A stretch of DNA of 64,000 bases from Mesorhizobium sp. ORS 3359 (GCA_000824845.1 CCNC01000128.1:62001-126000); one strand, 5' to 3'; shown: positions 24,537 through 34,418, numbered from the stretch's first letter. Notes: generated by a model not told the origin, from the letters alone. Made by a program: numbers and translations.

Positions 24537-26983
24537 GATGATTGCTCCTTGTCGGGTTGAGGGAATTGCCGGAGAAGCTCGGCGGCCCAATCGAGGCCGC
24601 GCGCACTGAGAAATCGGGAGGCAAAGCTCTCCTGACCGTCGTCGGACAGGACGCTGTCGATGAGCGTCTGCGTGGCTGGGTCGGAGGCGCCGCAGAGCGC
24701 GAGCGCGATCGGGCCGAGGCCGAGCTCGAAGAGCCGGTTGCCGCGGCGCGATTGCAGATAGTATTGCCGCTTTGGCGTAGCGCTGGCGACCAGCTCGATC
24801 TGGCGCTCGTTCAGACCGAAGCGCTCGTAGGCGGCTCGTCCCTGCGGTTCCACGGCGCGATCGTTGGGGAGAAAGATCCGTTGTGGGCAGCTCTCGATGA
24901 TTGCCGGCGCGATCGCCGAGCTCGCGATGTCGGCCAGCGACTGCGTGGCGAAGATCACCGACACGTTCTTCTTGCGCAGCACCTTCAGCCATTCGCGGAT
25001 GCGCGCTGCAAAGAGAGGGTTGTCGAGATAGACCCACGCCTCGTCGAGCATGAGCAGCGTCGGCCGCCCATCAAACCGCTCTTCGAGACGATGGAACAGA
25101 TAAGTGAGCACCGGCAGCACAGCGCCTTGGCTGTGCATCAGCTCCTCGGTCTCAAAACACTGCACATTCGACAGAGCGAGCCGATCGTCATCAGCATCGA
25201 GCAACTGGCCGAAGGGGCCGTCGAGCGTGTAGGGCATCAAGGCGGACTTCAGCGCATTGGACTGAAGCAGGACCGACAGACCCGTGAGCGTGCGTTCCTG
25301 CGCCGGCGCGGTGGCAAGGCTGCCAAGCGCAGACCAGATTGCCTCCTTCACCTCCGGCGTGACGGTGACGTTCTCATGAGCAATAAGGCCGGCGATCCAT
25401 TCGGCGGCCCAACTGCGCGTGGCCTGATCGTCGATTGTGCGCAGCGGCTGGAAGGCAAGGGAGCCGTCCGCCCCCAATGCGTGGTGTTCTCCACCTATGG
25501 CGAGCGTTGCGGCACGAGCGGAATTGCCTTTGTCAAAAACATAGATCTGCGCGCCGGCATAACGTCGGAACTGCAGCGCGATCAGCGCAAGCAGCACCGA
25601 TTTGCCGGCGCCGGTCGGACCAACGATCAGCATGTGGCCGACATCGTCGACATGAGTGGATAATCGAAACGGTGTCGATCCGCTGGTTTCCGCGAAGAGA
25701 AGCGGGGGCGCTTCGATCTGGGTGACTTTCGCGAGATGCTCGTTCGCCGATGGGCCGGCCCACGCCGACGATAGCGGCATGAGGTGGGCAAGGTTCAGCG
25801 TGTGAACGAGCGGCTGGCGAACATTGGCGTAGACATGACCGGGCAACGAGCCGAGCCACGCCTCGACCGCATTGACGCTTTCACGGATCGAGGTGAAGCC
25901 GAGCCCGTTGACGATGCGCTCGACGGCGCGAAGTTTTTCGGCGGCGGCTTGGCGGTCCTCGTCCCACACCGTCACCGTTGTGGTGAGATAGCCGAAGCCG
26001 ACATGATCAGCGCCCAATGCCTGAAGTGCCTCGTCGGCATCGAGCGCCTTGTTGTCGGCATCGCTATCGACCAGCGGCACCGGCTCGTTGGTGACAACCT
26101 CGCGCAGGATCGCGACGATCGACTTGCGCTTTGCAAACCACTGCCGGCGCAACCGCATCAGCGTCTTTGTGGCTTCCGTCTTGTCGAGCGGGATGAAGCG
26201 CGTCATCCAGCGATAAGCGAAATCCTGATGGTTGAGCGCGTCGAGGATCCCGGGCCGAGTGAGGTTGGGAAAACCGAGGATGGTGAGGGTTCGCAGATGC
26301 TGATCGCCCAGCATCGGCTCCAACCCGCCGGTGAGCGGCGCATCGACCAGAATGCCGTCGAGATAGATCGGTGTTTCCGGCACGGCGACCGGATGCCGGC
26401 GAGCCGAGATCGTGCCGTGCAGATAAGTCAGCGTCTCGGCATCGTCGAGCGCGCGTACTTCGGGCATGAAGCCCGACAGGAGATCCAACACGCGGTCGGT
26501 CTCGTCACGGAACCGCGCCAGCTCCTGGCGCCAATCTCTTTCGGCTTCTGGATGATAAGAGTCGACGAGCGCGCTTTCCGCCCTCGCCTGGCTGTCCGGC
26601 GGCGGCATGAAGAGCAAGGTCAGGTGATAGCAGCTCTCGAAATGTGCGACTTTGCCCTCGAAGGCTGCGCGACGTTCTTCGTCGACCAGCCATGAGGCCG
26701 CGTCGGGAAAGCGCGAGGCGGGATAGCCCAAGGCTTCGATGCGTTCGGCCTCGAAGAACAATGCCCAGCCGGAGCCTGGACGTCTGAGCGCATTGTTGGC
26801 TCGCGCACAGATGCCGATGAGTTCGGCTTCCGTCGCGCTTTCGAGATCGGGGCCACGGAACCGCAGCGTCCGCTGAAAACTGCCGTCCTTGTTGAGCACG
26901 ATACCCGGGCCGACGAGTGCGGCCCAGGGCAGATGGTCGGCAAGCCGGTCGGCCCTGCTACGATATTCTGAAACATTCAGCAT
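24533..26983 (-). CDS. trbE: conjugal transfer ATPase TrbE (VirB4-like)
   Basis: 816 residues. The N-terminal CagE/TrbE domain starts MLNVSEYRSRADRLADHLPW. The AAA+ domain has Walker A MLIVGPTGAGKSVLLALIAL at about residue 450 and Walker B TLLMLDEAWVYLDNPLFAAR at about residue 640, with VSVIFATQSLADIASS following. Energises pilus assembly and substrate transfer. The start at 26983 has GAGGGGG upstream and overlaps trbD by 7 bp; longer in-frame readings cross into trbD and are not real. Size matches the family. Confidence 0.95.
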   Translation of the reverse strand: MLNVSEYRSRADRLADHLPWAALVGPGIVLNKDGSFQRTLRFRGPDLESATEAELIGICARANNALRRPGSGWALFFEAERIEALGYPASRFPDAASWLVDEERRAAFEGKVAHFESCYHLTLLFMPPPDSQARAESALVDSYHPEAERDWRQELARFRDETDRVLDLLSGFMPEVRALDDAETLTYLHGTISARRHPVAVPETPIYLDGILVDAPLTGGLEPMLGDQHLRTLTILGFPNLTRPGILDALNHQDFAYRWMTRFIPLDKTEATKTLMRLRRQWFAKRKSIVAILREVVTNEPVPLVDSDADNKALDADEALQALGADHVGFGYLTTTVTVWDEDRQAAAEKLRAVERIVNGLGFTSIRESVNAVEAWLGSLPGHVYANVRQPLVHTLNLAHLMPLSSAWAGPSANEHLAKVTQIEAPPLLFAETSGSTPFRLSTHVDDVGHMLIVGPTGAGKSVLLALIALQFRRYAGAQIYVFDKGNSARAATLAIGGEHHALGADGSLAFQPLRTIDDQATRSWAAEWIAGLIAHENVTVTPEVKEAIWSALGSLATAPAQERTLTGLSVLLQSNALKSALMPYTLDGPFGQLLDADDDRLALSNVQCFETEELMHSQGAVLPVLTYLFHRLEERFDGRPTLLMLDEAWVYLDNPLFAARIREWLKVLRKKNVSVIFATQSLADIASSAIAPAIIESCPQRIFLPNDRAVEPQGRAAYERFGLNERQIELVASATPKRQYYLQSRRGNRLFELGLGPIALALCGASDPATQTLIDSVLSDDGQESFASRFLSARGLDWAAELLRQFPQPDKEQSS

Positions 26984-27249
26984 GCCAGCCACCCCCTCAG
27001 CCGAAGGTGGCGAACAACGACGCTGGCGAAGTCCGGATCGCGGCGGGCAGCGAAGACTGCAAGCGTGTGACCAGCAAGCCAGAGGACCAGCCCGGCAATC
27101 CACTGCTGTAAGCCAAGGCCTATCGCGGCGGCCACCGTACCATTCAGGATCGCCACCGCTCGCGATGCTCCGCCGAGCAGGATCGGCTCGGTCAATGCCC
27201 GGTGAACCGGCACCTCGAAGCCTTCGATATGCTGTTCTGCGGTGGCCAT
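26977..27249 (-). CDS. trbD: conjugal transfer protein TrbD (VirB3-like)
   Basis: 90 residues: FEVPVHRALTEPILLGGASR, then two hydrophobic stretches (AVAILNGTVAAAIGLGLQQW and IAGLVLWLAGHTLAVFAARR). A small inner-membrane partner of TrbE. Its ATG overlaps the trbC stop (27249) and its 3' end overlaps trbE. Confidence 0.92.
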   Translation of the reverse strand: MATAEQHIEGFEVPVHRALTEPILLGGASRAVAILNGTVAAAIGLGLQQWIAGLVLWLAGHTLAVFAARRDPDFASVVVRHLRLRGWLAC

Positions 27250-27557
27250 TAGACGAGCGCCCCGCCACCGAAGGAGAAGAAGGAGAGGAAGAAGCTCGAT
27301 GCAGCGAAGGCGATCGACAGCCCGAAGACGATCTGGATCAACCTGCGAAAACCGCCCGCCGTGTCGCCAAAGGCAAGGGTTAGGCCTGTGGTGATGATGA
27401 TGATCACCGCAACGATCTTGGCGACCGGTCCCTGCACAGACTCCAGGATCTGCTGCAGTGGCTGTTCCCAGGGCATACCGGAGCCCGCTGCGTAAGCCGG
27501 GGCCGTGAAACAAAACGCGAGCGCGGTGGACGAAAGAAAGCGAAGCTTCTTGCGCAT
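27249..27557 (-). CDS. trbC: conjugal transfer pilin TrbC (VirB2-like)
   Basis: 102 residues. Signal peptide (KLRFLSSTALAFCFTAPAYA ending AYA-AG), then two hydrophobic helices (VAKIVAVIIIITTGLTLAFG and IVFGLSIAFAASSFFLSFFS). This is the cyclic-pilin precursor pattern. The start at 27557 is chosen for the signal peptide and the AAAGG upstream; the longer frame overlaps trbB. Confidence 0.92.
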   Translation of the reverse strand: MRKKLRFLSSTALAFCFTAPAYAAGSGMPWEQPLQQILESVQGPVAKIVAVIIIITTGLTLAFGDTAGGFRRLIQIVFGLSIAFAASSFFLSFFSFGGGALV

Positions 27558-27567
27558 AGGTGACCTT

Positions 27568-28536
27568 TCAAAATTGCTGGAGTTGCGGAAGCGTGAGCTG
27601 GGTGACGGCGTAGTCGCCACTGCCGTCGATGCCGGTGACCTCGGCGATCGCGTCGATGCGGCGCGAGGATCCGCGCCCGGCGATGAAAACGATCAGATCG
27701 ATGGCTTCGGCGATGAGGCGGCGCGGAACAGTGACGACGGCTTCCTGGGCGAGCTGTTCAACACGGTAGAGTGCGGAGCGTGCAGAGTTAGCGTGGACGG
27801 TGGCGATGCCGCCGGGATGCCCGGTGTTCCATGCCTTCAGCATGTCGAGCGCTTCCGAGCCCCTCACCTCGCCGACGATGATGCGGTCTGGTCTGAGCCG
27901 CAGCGTCGAGCGCACGAGATCGGCAAGCGACACCGAACCCCGCCTCGTCCTCAAGGCAACGCAGTCCTTCGCCGCGCATTGCAGTTCGCGCGTGTCCTCA
28001 ATCAGGATCACCCGCTCGTCGCATTCGGCCACTTCGGCCAAGAGCGCATTGGCAAGGGTTGTCTTGCCCGATGACGTCCCGCCTGCGACCAGAATGTTGC
28101 GCCGCTCGCGCACCGCCTTCTTAAGTGCATCAGCCTGCAGCGGCTGCATGATTCGATCGGTGACATAGTTGGCCAGCGTGTAGAGCTTTGCCGCTGGCTT
28201 ACGGATGGCAAAGCAGGGCGCCAGCACGACAGGCGGCAGCAGTCCCTCGAAGCGCTCGCCTGAGGGCAGTTCAGCACTGACAATCGGATTGTCCGCATGC
28301 GCCTCGGCGCGCACGTGGGAGGCAACCAGGCGGATGATGCGTTCGGCCTCGGAGGGGTGCATATGCACGTCGGTTTCGACGCGACCGTCTCCCAGTCGGT
28401 CGAGCCGGAGCGCGCCGTCGGGATTGACCATCACCTCGATGACCAGCGGATCGGTCAGCGCCTCGGTGACCGCCGGACCTAGGGCGGTGCGGAGCATGGC
28501 GCGGCGGCGATGGTCGGTTTCCGGATGAGAGCTCAT
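27568..28536 (-). CDS. trbB: conjugal transfer ATPase TrbB (VirB11-like)
   Basis: 322 residues. VirB11/GspE-type secretion ATPase: Walker A NILVAGGTSSGKTTLANALL at about residue 150, Asp box VILIEDTRELQC, Walker B-like RPDRIIVGEVRGSEALDMLK, and His box WNTGHPGGIATVHANSARSA. Hexameric cytoplasmic ATPase of the mating channel. Overlaps copG by 4 bp (28533-28536). Confidence 0.95.
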   Translation of the reverse strand: MSSHPETDHRRRAMLRTALGPAVTEALTDPLVIEVMVNPDGALRLDRLGDGRVETDVHMHPSEAERIIRLVASHVRAEAHADNPIVSAELPSGERFEGLLPPVVLAPCFAIRKPAAKLYTLANYVTDRIMQPLQADALKKAVRERRNILVAGGTSSGKTTLANALLAEVAECDERVILIEDTRELQCAAKDCVALRTRRGSVSLADLVRSTLRLRPDRIIVGEVRGSEALDMLKAWNTGHPGGIATVHANSARSALYRVEQLAQEAVVTVPRRLIAEAIDLIVFIAGRGSSRRIDAIAEVTGIDGSGDYAVTQLTLPQLQQF

Positions 28537-28946
28537 CCTTCCCCTCCCCCGCCATTCTCGTTGCCGAGAGAGCTTTTCCCGGACGCGATCTGCCGGCCGA
28601 CCTGTTCGACGAATTTGTCGAAACGGTCTTGGGCGATGGCTTGCGTTGCCCGATCGGGGACCGGCGTGTGGGCATGAAGCGTGATCAAAAAGCGGATGAA
28701 GAGCGCCAGGCTCTCAAGGATCATCTCGGTATCGTGCCTGACGTGAGCGAGGTCGCGGGAAAGACGGTCGAGCCTCACGCCGTAGCGTCGGTCGAGCTCA
28801 TTCTCGCCACGCCGCTCGATGAAGGCCTCGACCGCCTTCGCCACAACGGCTGATTTGGTGGTCGATGGATCGCGGCTGAGATTGTCCAGCTTCTCGCTGA
28901 GCTCGGGCTCGAGCAGGAACTGATGACGAATGCGGTGGGACTTCAT
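28533..28946 (-). CDS. CopG/RHH-family regulator between traG and trbB
   Basis: 137 residues. The N-terminal ribbon-helix-helix is recognisable (HRIRHQFLLEPELSEKLDNL, then SAVVAKAVEAFIERRGE), followed by a helical C-terminus. A CopG-type gene occupies this place in most ICE trb clusters and probably autoregulates the operon or binds near the transfer origin. The start at 28946 fits the domain; 118 bp separate it from traG upstream. Confidence 0.85.
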   Translation of the reverse strand: MKSHRIRHQFLLEPELSEKLDNLSRDPSTTKSAVVAKAVEAFIERRGENELDRRYGVRLDRLSRDLAHVRHDTEMILESLALFIRFLITLHAHTPVPDRATQAIAQDRFDKFVEQVGRQIASGKSSLGNENGGGGEG

Positions 28947-29064
28947 GCGGCTTGTTCTCGACAGGCCGGCGTTGCGCCGGCGACGGGAACAAGCATCGGC
29001 CAAGCGCTCGAAATCGCTTATGGCCGTTATCTACGCTGAGATACGCTTTGGCTTTTAGCAGCGC

Positions 29065-31095
29065 TCAGAAGCCGGGCACGATGTCCTTGTCGTCGCCCCT
29101 GCCCTCATTGATGCCGTAAGCACGCGCAGCGGTGGAAACCCGATCCATGACGCGTTTGTCAGCAACCGCCTGGCTATCGTCGTCAGCGGGATCGAAAAGA
29201 TCGCTCTGATCAGACCGGTTGGCGGCGACGGGTTGTTCTTCAGGCAAACCGGGATGGCGCTGCTGCTGGACGCCTCCCTCGTCTTCAATTGTCGGGCCGG
29301 CGCTTTCGTCGTCGGCGGCAAGACGGCGATCGACGCTCCGCACCTGTCCAGTCCAGTCGTCCGGACGTGATGCAGGACCGTCAGCGTAGGGCCCCTCGCG
29401 CAATACCGGTGCAGGCAGCACCCGCTCGGTGAAATTCTGGTCTTCATAGTAGCGCAGCTTCTTCGCACGAATTGGCGGCAACCCTGAAACCAGGACCAGT
29501 TCGTCAGATGGCGGCAGCTGCATGACTTCGCCGGGCGTCAACAGCGGACGTGCGGTCTCCTGTCGGCTGACCATGACGTGCGAAAGCCAGGGCGCCAGCC
29601 GATGCCCGGCATAGTTGCGCATGGATCTGAGTTCCGTCGCCGTGCCGAGTGCGTCCGAAATCCGTTTGGCCGTGCGGTCATCATTTGAGGAAAAGGCAAT
29701 TCGCACATGGCAATTATCGAGAATGGCGTTGTTCTCGCCATACGCCTTGGAGATCTGGTTCAAGGATTGCGCGATCAGATAGGCCCGAATGCCGTATCCC
29801 GCCATGAAGGCAAGCGCGGTCTCGAAGAAGTCGAGGCGACCGAGTGCAGGGAATTCGTCCAGCATCATGAGCAGTTGGTGCTTTCTGCTCTTCTTCGGAT
29901 CTCCCTCCAGGCGCTCGGTCAGCCGGCGGCCGATCTGATTGAGCACCAGTCGGACCAGTGGCTTGGTGCGGGAGATGTCAGATGGCGGCACCACTAGGTA
30001 GAGCGACATTGGGCGCTCGGCATCCATGAGATCGGCTATGCGCCAGTCGCAGCCCGATGTTGCCGCGGCTACGGTCGGATCGCGATAGAGACCGAGAAAC
30101 GACATCGCAGTTGAGAGAACGCCCGAACGTTCGTTCTCTGACTTGTTAAGCACCTCGCGTGCCGCCGAAGCCACTACGGGATGCACCTGAGGCCTGTCCG
30201 CCGCGCCAAGGTGGTTGGTCGTCATCATTCGCTGCAGTGTCGCGGTAAACGAGCGTTGCGGGTCGGACAGGAAGGTGGCGACGCGGGCGAGTGTCTTTTC
30301 CTCTTCGGCGTAGAGCACGTGCAGGATGGCGCCGACCAATAGCGAGTGACCGGTCTTCTCCCAATGATTGCGCCGCTCGAGCGCACCTTCCGGATCGACC
30401 AAGACGTCGGCAATGTTCTGAACGTCGCGGACCTCGTTTGGACCTTTGCGCACTTCCAGCAGCGGATTATAGCGCGCCGATCGAGGATCGGTCGGATTGA
30501 ACAAAAGGCAGTATGAGAACTTCGACCGCCAGCCTGAGGTCAGCTGCCAGTTCTCGCCCTTTATGTCGTGAATGACGGCCGAGCCAGTCCAGGAAAGGAG
30601 CGTCGGAACGACCAATCCGACTCCCTTGCCTGAACGTGTCGGAGCAAAGGCCATCACATGCTCCGGCCCATCATGGCGAAGATACCGATCCTTCAATTTG
30701 CCCAGGAAAACGCCGGCCGGCAGAAACAGGCTTGCCTTCTCGATCTCTAGCGTCGTGGCCCATCGCGAGGAGCCGTAGGTGGAAACCAGACCTCTTTGCC
30801 GCGCGCGCCAGAGTGAACCAGCGATCGCGGCTGCGCAGCCCAAGAACCCGCTGGCGCCGGCAAGCACGCCGGCCTGATCAAATATTTCGGGCGCGTAGGC
30901 GTCGAAATGGAACCACCATTCAAACAATTTCCACGGCTTGTAGATCGGCCAGCCGGCTACGACGAGCCATGGGACGCCAAGCGGCGACTGATAGCCGAGC
31001 ATGTGAGCGCACCATTGCGTCGACGTCCACACCCCAAGAATGACGATCGCGAACACGACGGCGATCTGCCCGACTAACAGCTTCGTGGGCGTCAT
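29065..31095 (-). CDS. traG: conjugal transfer coupling protein TraG (VirD4-like)
   Basis: 676 residues. Two to three N-terminal membrane helices (IAVVFAIVILGVWTST and others), Walker A AFAPTRSGKGVGLVVPTLLS at about residue 165, the coupling-protein motif WTGSAVIHDIKGENWQLTSG, Walker B LLMMLDEFPALGRLDFFE and YLIAQSLNQISKAYGENNAI. It recruits the relaxase-DNA complex to the channel. It is the first trb-cluster gene; the relaxase gene expected near it is not visible upstream, where a decayed oxidoreductase begins 150 bp away. Confidence 0.95.
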   Translation of the reverse strand: MTPTKLLVGQIAVVFAIVILGVWTSTQWCAHMLGYQSPLGVPWLVVAGWPIYKPWKLFEWWFHFDAYAPEIFDQAGVLAGASGFLGCAAAIAGSLWRARQRGLVSTYGSSRWATTLEIEKASLFLPAGVFLGKLKDRYLRHDGPEHVMAFAPTRSGKGVGLVVPTLLSWTGSAVIHDIKGENWQLTSGWRSKFSYCLLFNPTDPRSARYNPLLEVRKGPNEVRDVQNIADVLVDPEGALERRNHWEKTGHSLLVGAILHVLYAEEEKTLARVATFLSDPQRSFTATLQRMMTTNHLGAADRPQVHPVVASAAREVLNKSENERSGVLSTAMSFLGLYRDPTVAAATSGCDWRIADLMDAERPMSLYLVVPPSDISRTKPLVRLVLNQIGRRLTERLEGDPKKSRKHQLLMMLDEFPALGRLDFFETALAFMAGYGIRAYLIAQSLNQISKAYGENNAILDNCHVRIAFSSNDDRTAKRISDALGTATELRSMRNYAGHRLAPWLSHVMVSRQETARPLLTPGEVMQLPPSDELVLVSGLPPIRAKKLRYYEDQNFTERVLPAPVLREGPYADGPASRPDDWTGQVRSVDRRLAADDESAGPTIEDEGGVQQQRHPGLPEEQPVAANRSDQSDLFDPADDDSQAVADKRVMDRVSTAARAYGINEGRGDDKDIVPGF

Positions 31096-31249
31096 TGGCT
31101 AGGCTCGTTGGTATCGCACGTAGCATCGCGCGGCCAGGCACAATTACGAATGCGCCTTATGTACGATTGGATGCGATGACCCGCTATGTATTGCCGTCAA
31201 CCGTTTCGGTCGGTCGTTCCATTGTGTAGTCACGAATGGACCTCGCAAC

Positions 31250-31617
31250 GTGATTTCGGTCATGAACGAACTGAATGTCCGGCGACTTATCCAGGTTTCG
31301 ACCGCGAGCCACCGCGATCCAGAAGATGGCTTCGGCTTGAAATCGAAGGCTTTGGTGGCCCTGTTCAAGGTGATCGCACGGAGTTCCTACGACGAAATCA
31401 AGGCGACCGGCCGAATTGGTCGCAGACTCCGACCTCGACTGGAGTGCGAAGTGCATTCCTCAAGGACGGTCCCGCCGCGGGTTAGCGGTTGGTTCCCACG
31501 GGAAGGACGAAGCTCGGCATGAAACTGTCCAGAGGACATCTGGCAACGTTTATGTTCGATCAAGTCTCGAGCAGAGAGTTTGTGCTGGCCGCTCCTAGCG
31601 TTGCCGACCATTTGTAA
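31250..31617 (+). pseudogene. decayed NAD(P)H-binding (NmrA-like) oxidoreductase
   Basis: Three plus-strand frames together give the C-terminal half of an NAD(P)-binding protein. First MNELNVRRLIQVSTASHRDP and SKALVALFKVIARSSYDEIK, then a shifted frame with VADSDLDWSAKCIPQ and LAVGSHGKD, then MKLSRGHLATFMFDQVSSRE ending in ADHL and a stop at 31617. At least two frameshifts and no intact N-terminal nucleotide-binding motif. Clearly non-functional. Confidence 0.6.
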
Positions 31618-32107
31618 CCCGACATGGAAGCTCACAGGCGTGCGCATGAACATCGATATTCATCTCGCTACTCACGGTCGCTCGCGAGGAGCCAGTAATC
31701 AGGTCAGAGTCCGCCATGGAGTCTGAAATCGTCGCAACCTGCCGAAGGCGGAGCGTGGCAGTGCTTCGGCGAGGAACGTTCTCGACTTCTTCGACAACCG
31801 CATAGATCCGACGCTGACCGTCAACCGTGCTTGTCTGTGAGGCGCGCCGTTAGGGCGGCGCTATGTTGGCCTGGCGAAGCATTTGCATCCAAGTGGAACG
31901 CTCGGCTTCTGGGCTTCCACAAGTGCGGCTAAAACGAAGAGCGGGGTGCCAAATTCACCCGAATGCATCCTGCTCCAGGACTTCCGTGAAAGAGCGGGCA
32001 TCTCGAAGTCCAGTCCCAGGCCTCCGCCGCATGTTTCCGATGCAGAGAGCGGAACCGCCGCCGCGAGGTTGCGTGGCGGTCCTTTTCTCCTCGCCGATCG
32101 GGGTGTG
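31618..32107. other. about 490 bp without a recognised gene
   Basis: Neither strand shows a family-like protein. Frames here that overlap the following PanB-like gene read as shadows of it. Likely decayed intergenic DNA at the junction between the conjugation cluster and the metabolic group. Confidence 0.35.
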
Positions 32108-32920
32108 TCAGGACCGTATGCCGGCCAGGAACCGCTCGTACTCGGCGTCATCCATCGGCACGACATGCTGGGGCGCCGGGTAGACGCCGGTGGCGACGTC
32201 CGAAAAAAATTCGCGGAAGGCGGCGATGCGCTCGTGCTGCAGGCGATCGAACTCGGCCGCGAAGTTGCGGTAGGTCTTGGCATGGCGTGGCTTGTGGCCG
32301 GCCGTATGCCCCAGCACATCCTCTGCGAAGAGGTACTGCGCATCCGCGCCCGGCCCGGCTCCCATGCCCAGCATGATCAGCGGCGTGCTCCTGGAGATCG
32401 CCTCGGCCACCCGGTCAGGCACAACTTCCAACTCTGCACCGAAGCAGCCTATGGCTTCCAGTCGCTTCACGTGGTCCCACACGGCCCTGGCGCTCTCTGC
32501 TGTTTTACCAACCGCCTTGAAGCCGCCGGTCCAGGTACATTGCGAAGGAATGAGCCCGACATGGGCTACAACCGGAACGGCGTTGTCGCAAAGTGTCTTC
32601 TGGATATCGAGCGAGGCCGCGCAGTAGAAACAGTCGCCGCCCATGCCCGTGCAGCGGAACGCCTCGCGCAGATAGTCCTCGGCCGTCACGAGATTGCCCG
32701 CCGCGCCATAGGGAAGGCCGACCTGCACAAAGCAGTTGCCGGCGGCCTGGCGCATTTCAGGGCTGAAGAAGCGACCCTCGATAGAGAGAATGTCTATACC
32801 GGCAGCCGCTGCGGCCGCCGCTTCATCCAGCGTCGTCACGTACAGCATTGATATTTTCTGGCCCCGCGCTTTCATCGCGCGGATGTCGCCGACCGTCGGG
32901 CGGCTGTTCTTGCTGACCAT
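32108..32920 (-). CDS. divergent PanB-like (ketopantoate hydroxymethyltransferase-like) protein
   Basis: 270 residues of the PanB/PEP-mutase TIM-barrel superfamily. Conserved parts: VPVVAHVGLIPSQ, WTGGFKAVGKTAESAR, AELEVVPDRVA with the catalytic-type glutamate, and STPLIMLGMGAGPGADAQYL. But the N-terminal metal ligands of PanB (Asp in VGDSLG, Asp in DMPF) are replaced: here the strands read ILSIEGRFFSPE and VQVGLPYGA. It may therefore catalyse a different aldol or C-C lyase reaction, not pantothenate synthesis. AGGAGAAGG precedes the ATG. Divergent from a LacI gene, 214 bp away, which may regulate it. No panC is nearby. Confidence 0.7.
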   Translation of the reverse strand: MVSKNSRPTVGDIRAMKARGQKISMLYVTTLDEAAAAAAAGIDILSIEGRFFSPEMRQAAGNCFVQVGLPYGAAGNLVTAEDYLREAFRCTGMGGDCFYCAASLDIQKTLCDNAVPVVAHVGLIPSQCTWTGGFKAVGKTAESARAVWDHVKRLEAIGCFGAELEVVPDRVAEAISRSTPLIMLGMGAGPGADAQYLFAEDVLGHTAGHKPRHAKTYRNFAAEFDRLQHERIAAFREFFSDVATGVYPAPQHVVPMDDAEYERFLAGIRS

Positions 32921-33134
32921 TGCTGACCTTCTCCTGATGGTGGGAATCTTTTGCTATTCAGCCTATTTCGGCCAGTACTTGTCGAGGTTGCGCTGCATCT
33001 CCTTCCGCGTGAAGCGGGAAGACTGCTCCCCTCGCTCCACCCACGGCGCCGCGTTGGTGTCGTTGGGGAAAATAGCTTGACAGCGGACGGGCCTGACAGT
33101 TGGATTTTGAAGGGAACCCATCAAAAAAGCAGCC

Positions 33135-34148
33135 ATGGCCAAGACAACCACCCTTGAACAGATTGCTCGGGAGGCGGGCGTCAGCCTGTCGACCGTGGAC
33201 CGGGTCATCAACAATCGTGGCGGTGTATCACCAAAGCGGGAGCAGAGGGTGCTGGCCGCGGCCCACGGGCTGCGGTTGGATCGCCTGAGCTTCCGCACGC
33301 CGTTGCGCACCGTCCGCATCGCCTTTGCAATGGCCTCGCCGGAAAACCCCTTCTATGTCGGGCTGCAAAACGCGGTGGTGCAGGAAACCGGCGCGCTGAC
33401 GCACCTCAATATGCGCAGTTTCATCCTCCATTTCGAGCGCACGACCCCGGAGGGAATCGTGGCGCGGCTGCGCGGCCTGGAAAGGGAATATGATGCAGTT
33501 GTGGTGACCTGCTACGCCACTCCTCTCATCAAGGAGGCACTTCGCCAGATTTCCACCAGGGTGCCGTTGCTCGCCTTCATCAACGACTTGCCGGGAAGCG
33601 GCCGCCTTGCCTATTTCGGTCCTGACCACGAACGGTCCGGGCGCGTCGTCGGCGAACTGATGGGGCGTTTCCTCGGGTCGGAAGGAGGCGACATTCTGCT
33701 TATCCAGGGCTTCCGCGCGATGCTTAATCAGTCCATGCGCGAGCAAGGCTTCCGCGCGGTGATAGCCGAGCGCTTCCCGCGGTGCCGCGTCGTCGCCTCC
33801 CGGGAGAGCCAGGACATTCCGGAACGACCGGGGGAGATCCTGCTGGAGGAGATGAGGCGTTTCCCCTCGATCCGCGGCATCTACAACATGTCCTCCGGCT
33901 CACGGTCGGTGGCGTCGGTGCGCCGGCAATGCCGCGATGGGCACCGCATGGCCTACATCACCCACGAACTGACAGCCTCGCGCAAGGGGCTCCTCAAGGC
34001 CGGACTGATTGACGCGGTGATCGACCATAACAACACGGTCGCGGCGCGTTCGGTGCTCGCCTTCCTGGCTGCCCATTTCGGGCGGCTGCCGCAATTGCGG
34101 TCGGAACCGTTCACACCCTTCGAGATCTATCTCAGGGAGAACAGCTGA
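33135..34148 (+). CDS. LacI-family transcriptional regulator
   Basis: 337 residues. N-terminal LacI HTH TLEQIAREAGVSLSTVDRVI and hinge, then a periplasmic-binding-protein-like sensor (VRIAFAMASPENPFYVGLQN, LAFINDLPGSGRLAYFGPDH, GDILLIQGFRAMLNQSMREQ). Typical sugar- or polyol-responsive repressor. Divergent from the PanB-like gene, so the 214-bp gap probably holds its operator. Confidence 0.9.
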   Translation: MAKTTTLEQIAREAGVSLSTVDRVINNRGGVSPKREQRVLAAAHGLRLDRLSFRTPLRTVRIAFAMASPENPFYVGLQNAVVQETGALTHLNMRSFILHFERTTPEGIVARLRGLEREYDAVVVTCYATPLIKEALRQISTRVPLLAFINDLPGSGRLAYFGPDHERSGRVVGELMGRFLGSEGGDILLIQGFRAMLNQSMREQGFRAVIAERFPRCRVVASRESQDIPERPGEILLEEMRRFPSIRGIYNMSSGSRSVASVRRQCRDGHRMAYITHELTASRKGLLKAGLIDAVIDHNNTVAARSVLAFLAAHFGRLPQLRSEPFTPFEIYLRENS

Positions 34149-34418
34149 TCCGCTGCCGAGCGCGTGCCACGACTCCAGGTGTTCGACAGTTGCGACATGA
34201 AAGCAATGTCAACCAAATAGCTTGCAAGGTAATGAAACCAAGGATTCGGGGGATGTTTCGAGCCGCGGCGTTTCGCATGAACGGTCCTCGGCCGGCATTG
34301 GCAGTCTCCACCTAAAGCGCAACGGCGCCTCTTGCCTTGCTCTACCCCATGATGGTGTAATGTTTCAAAGCCTCTCATCGGCAGTTTATCTGCCTTTCAT
34401 TCAGTCTCATCTCGGGCC

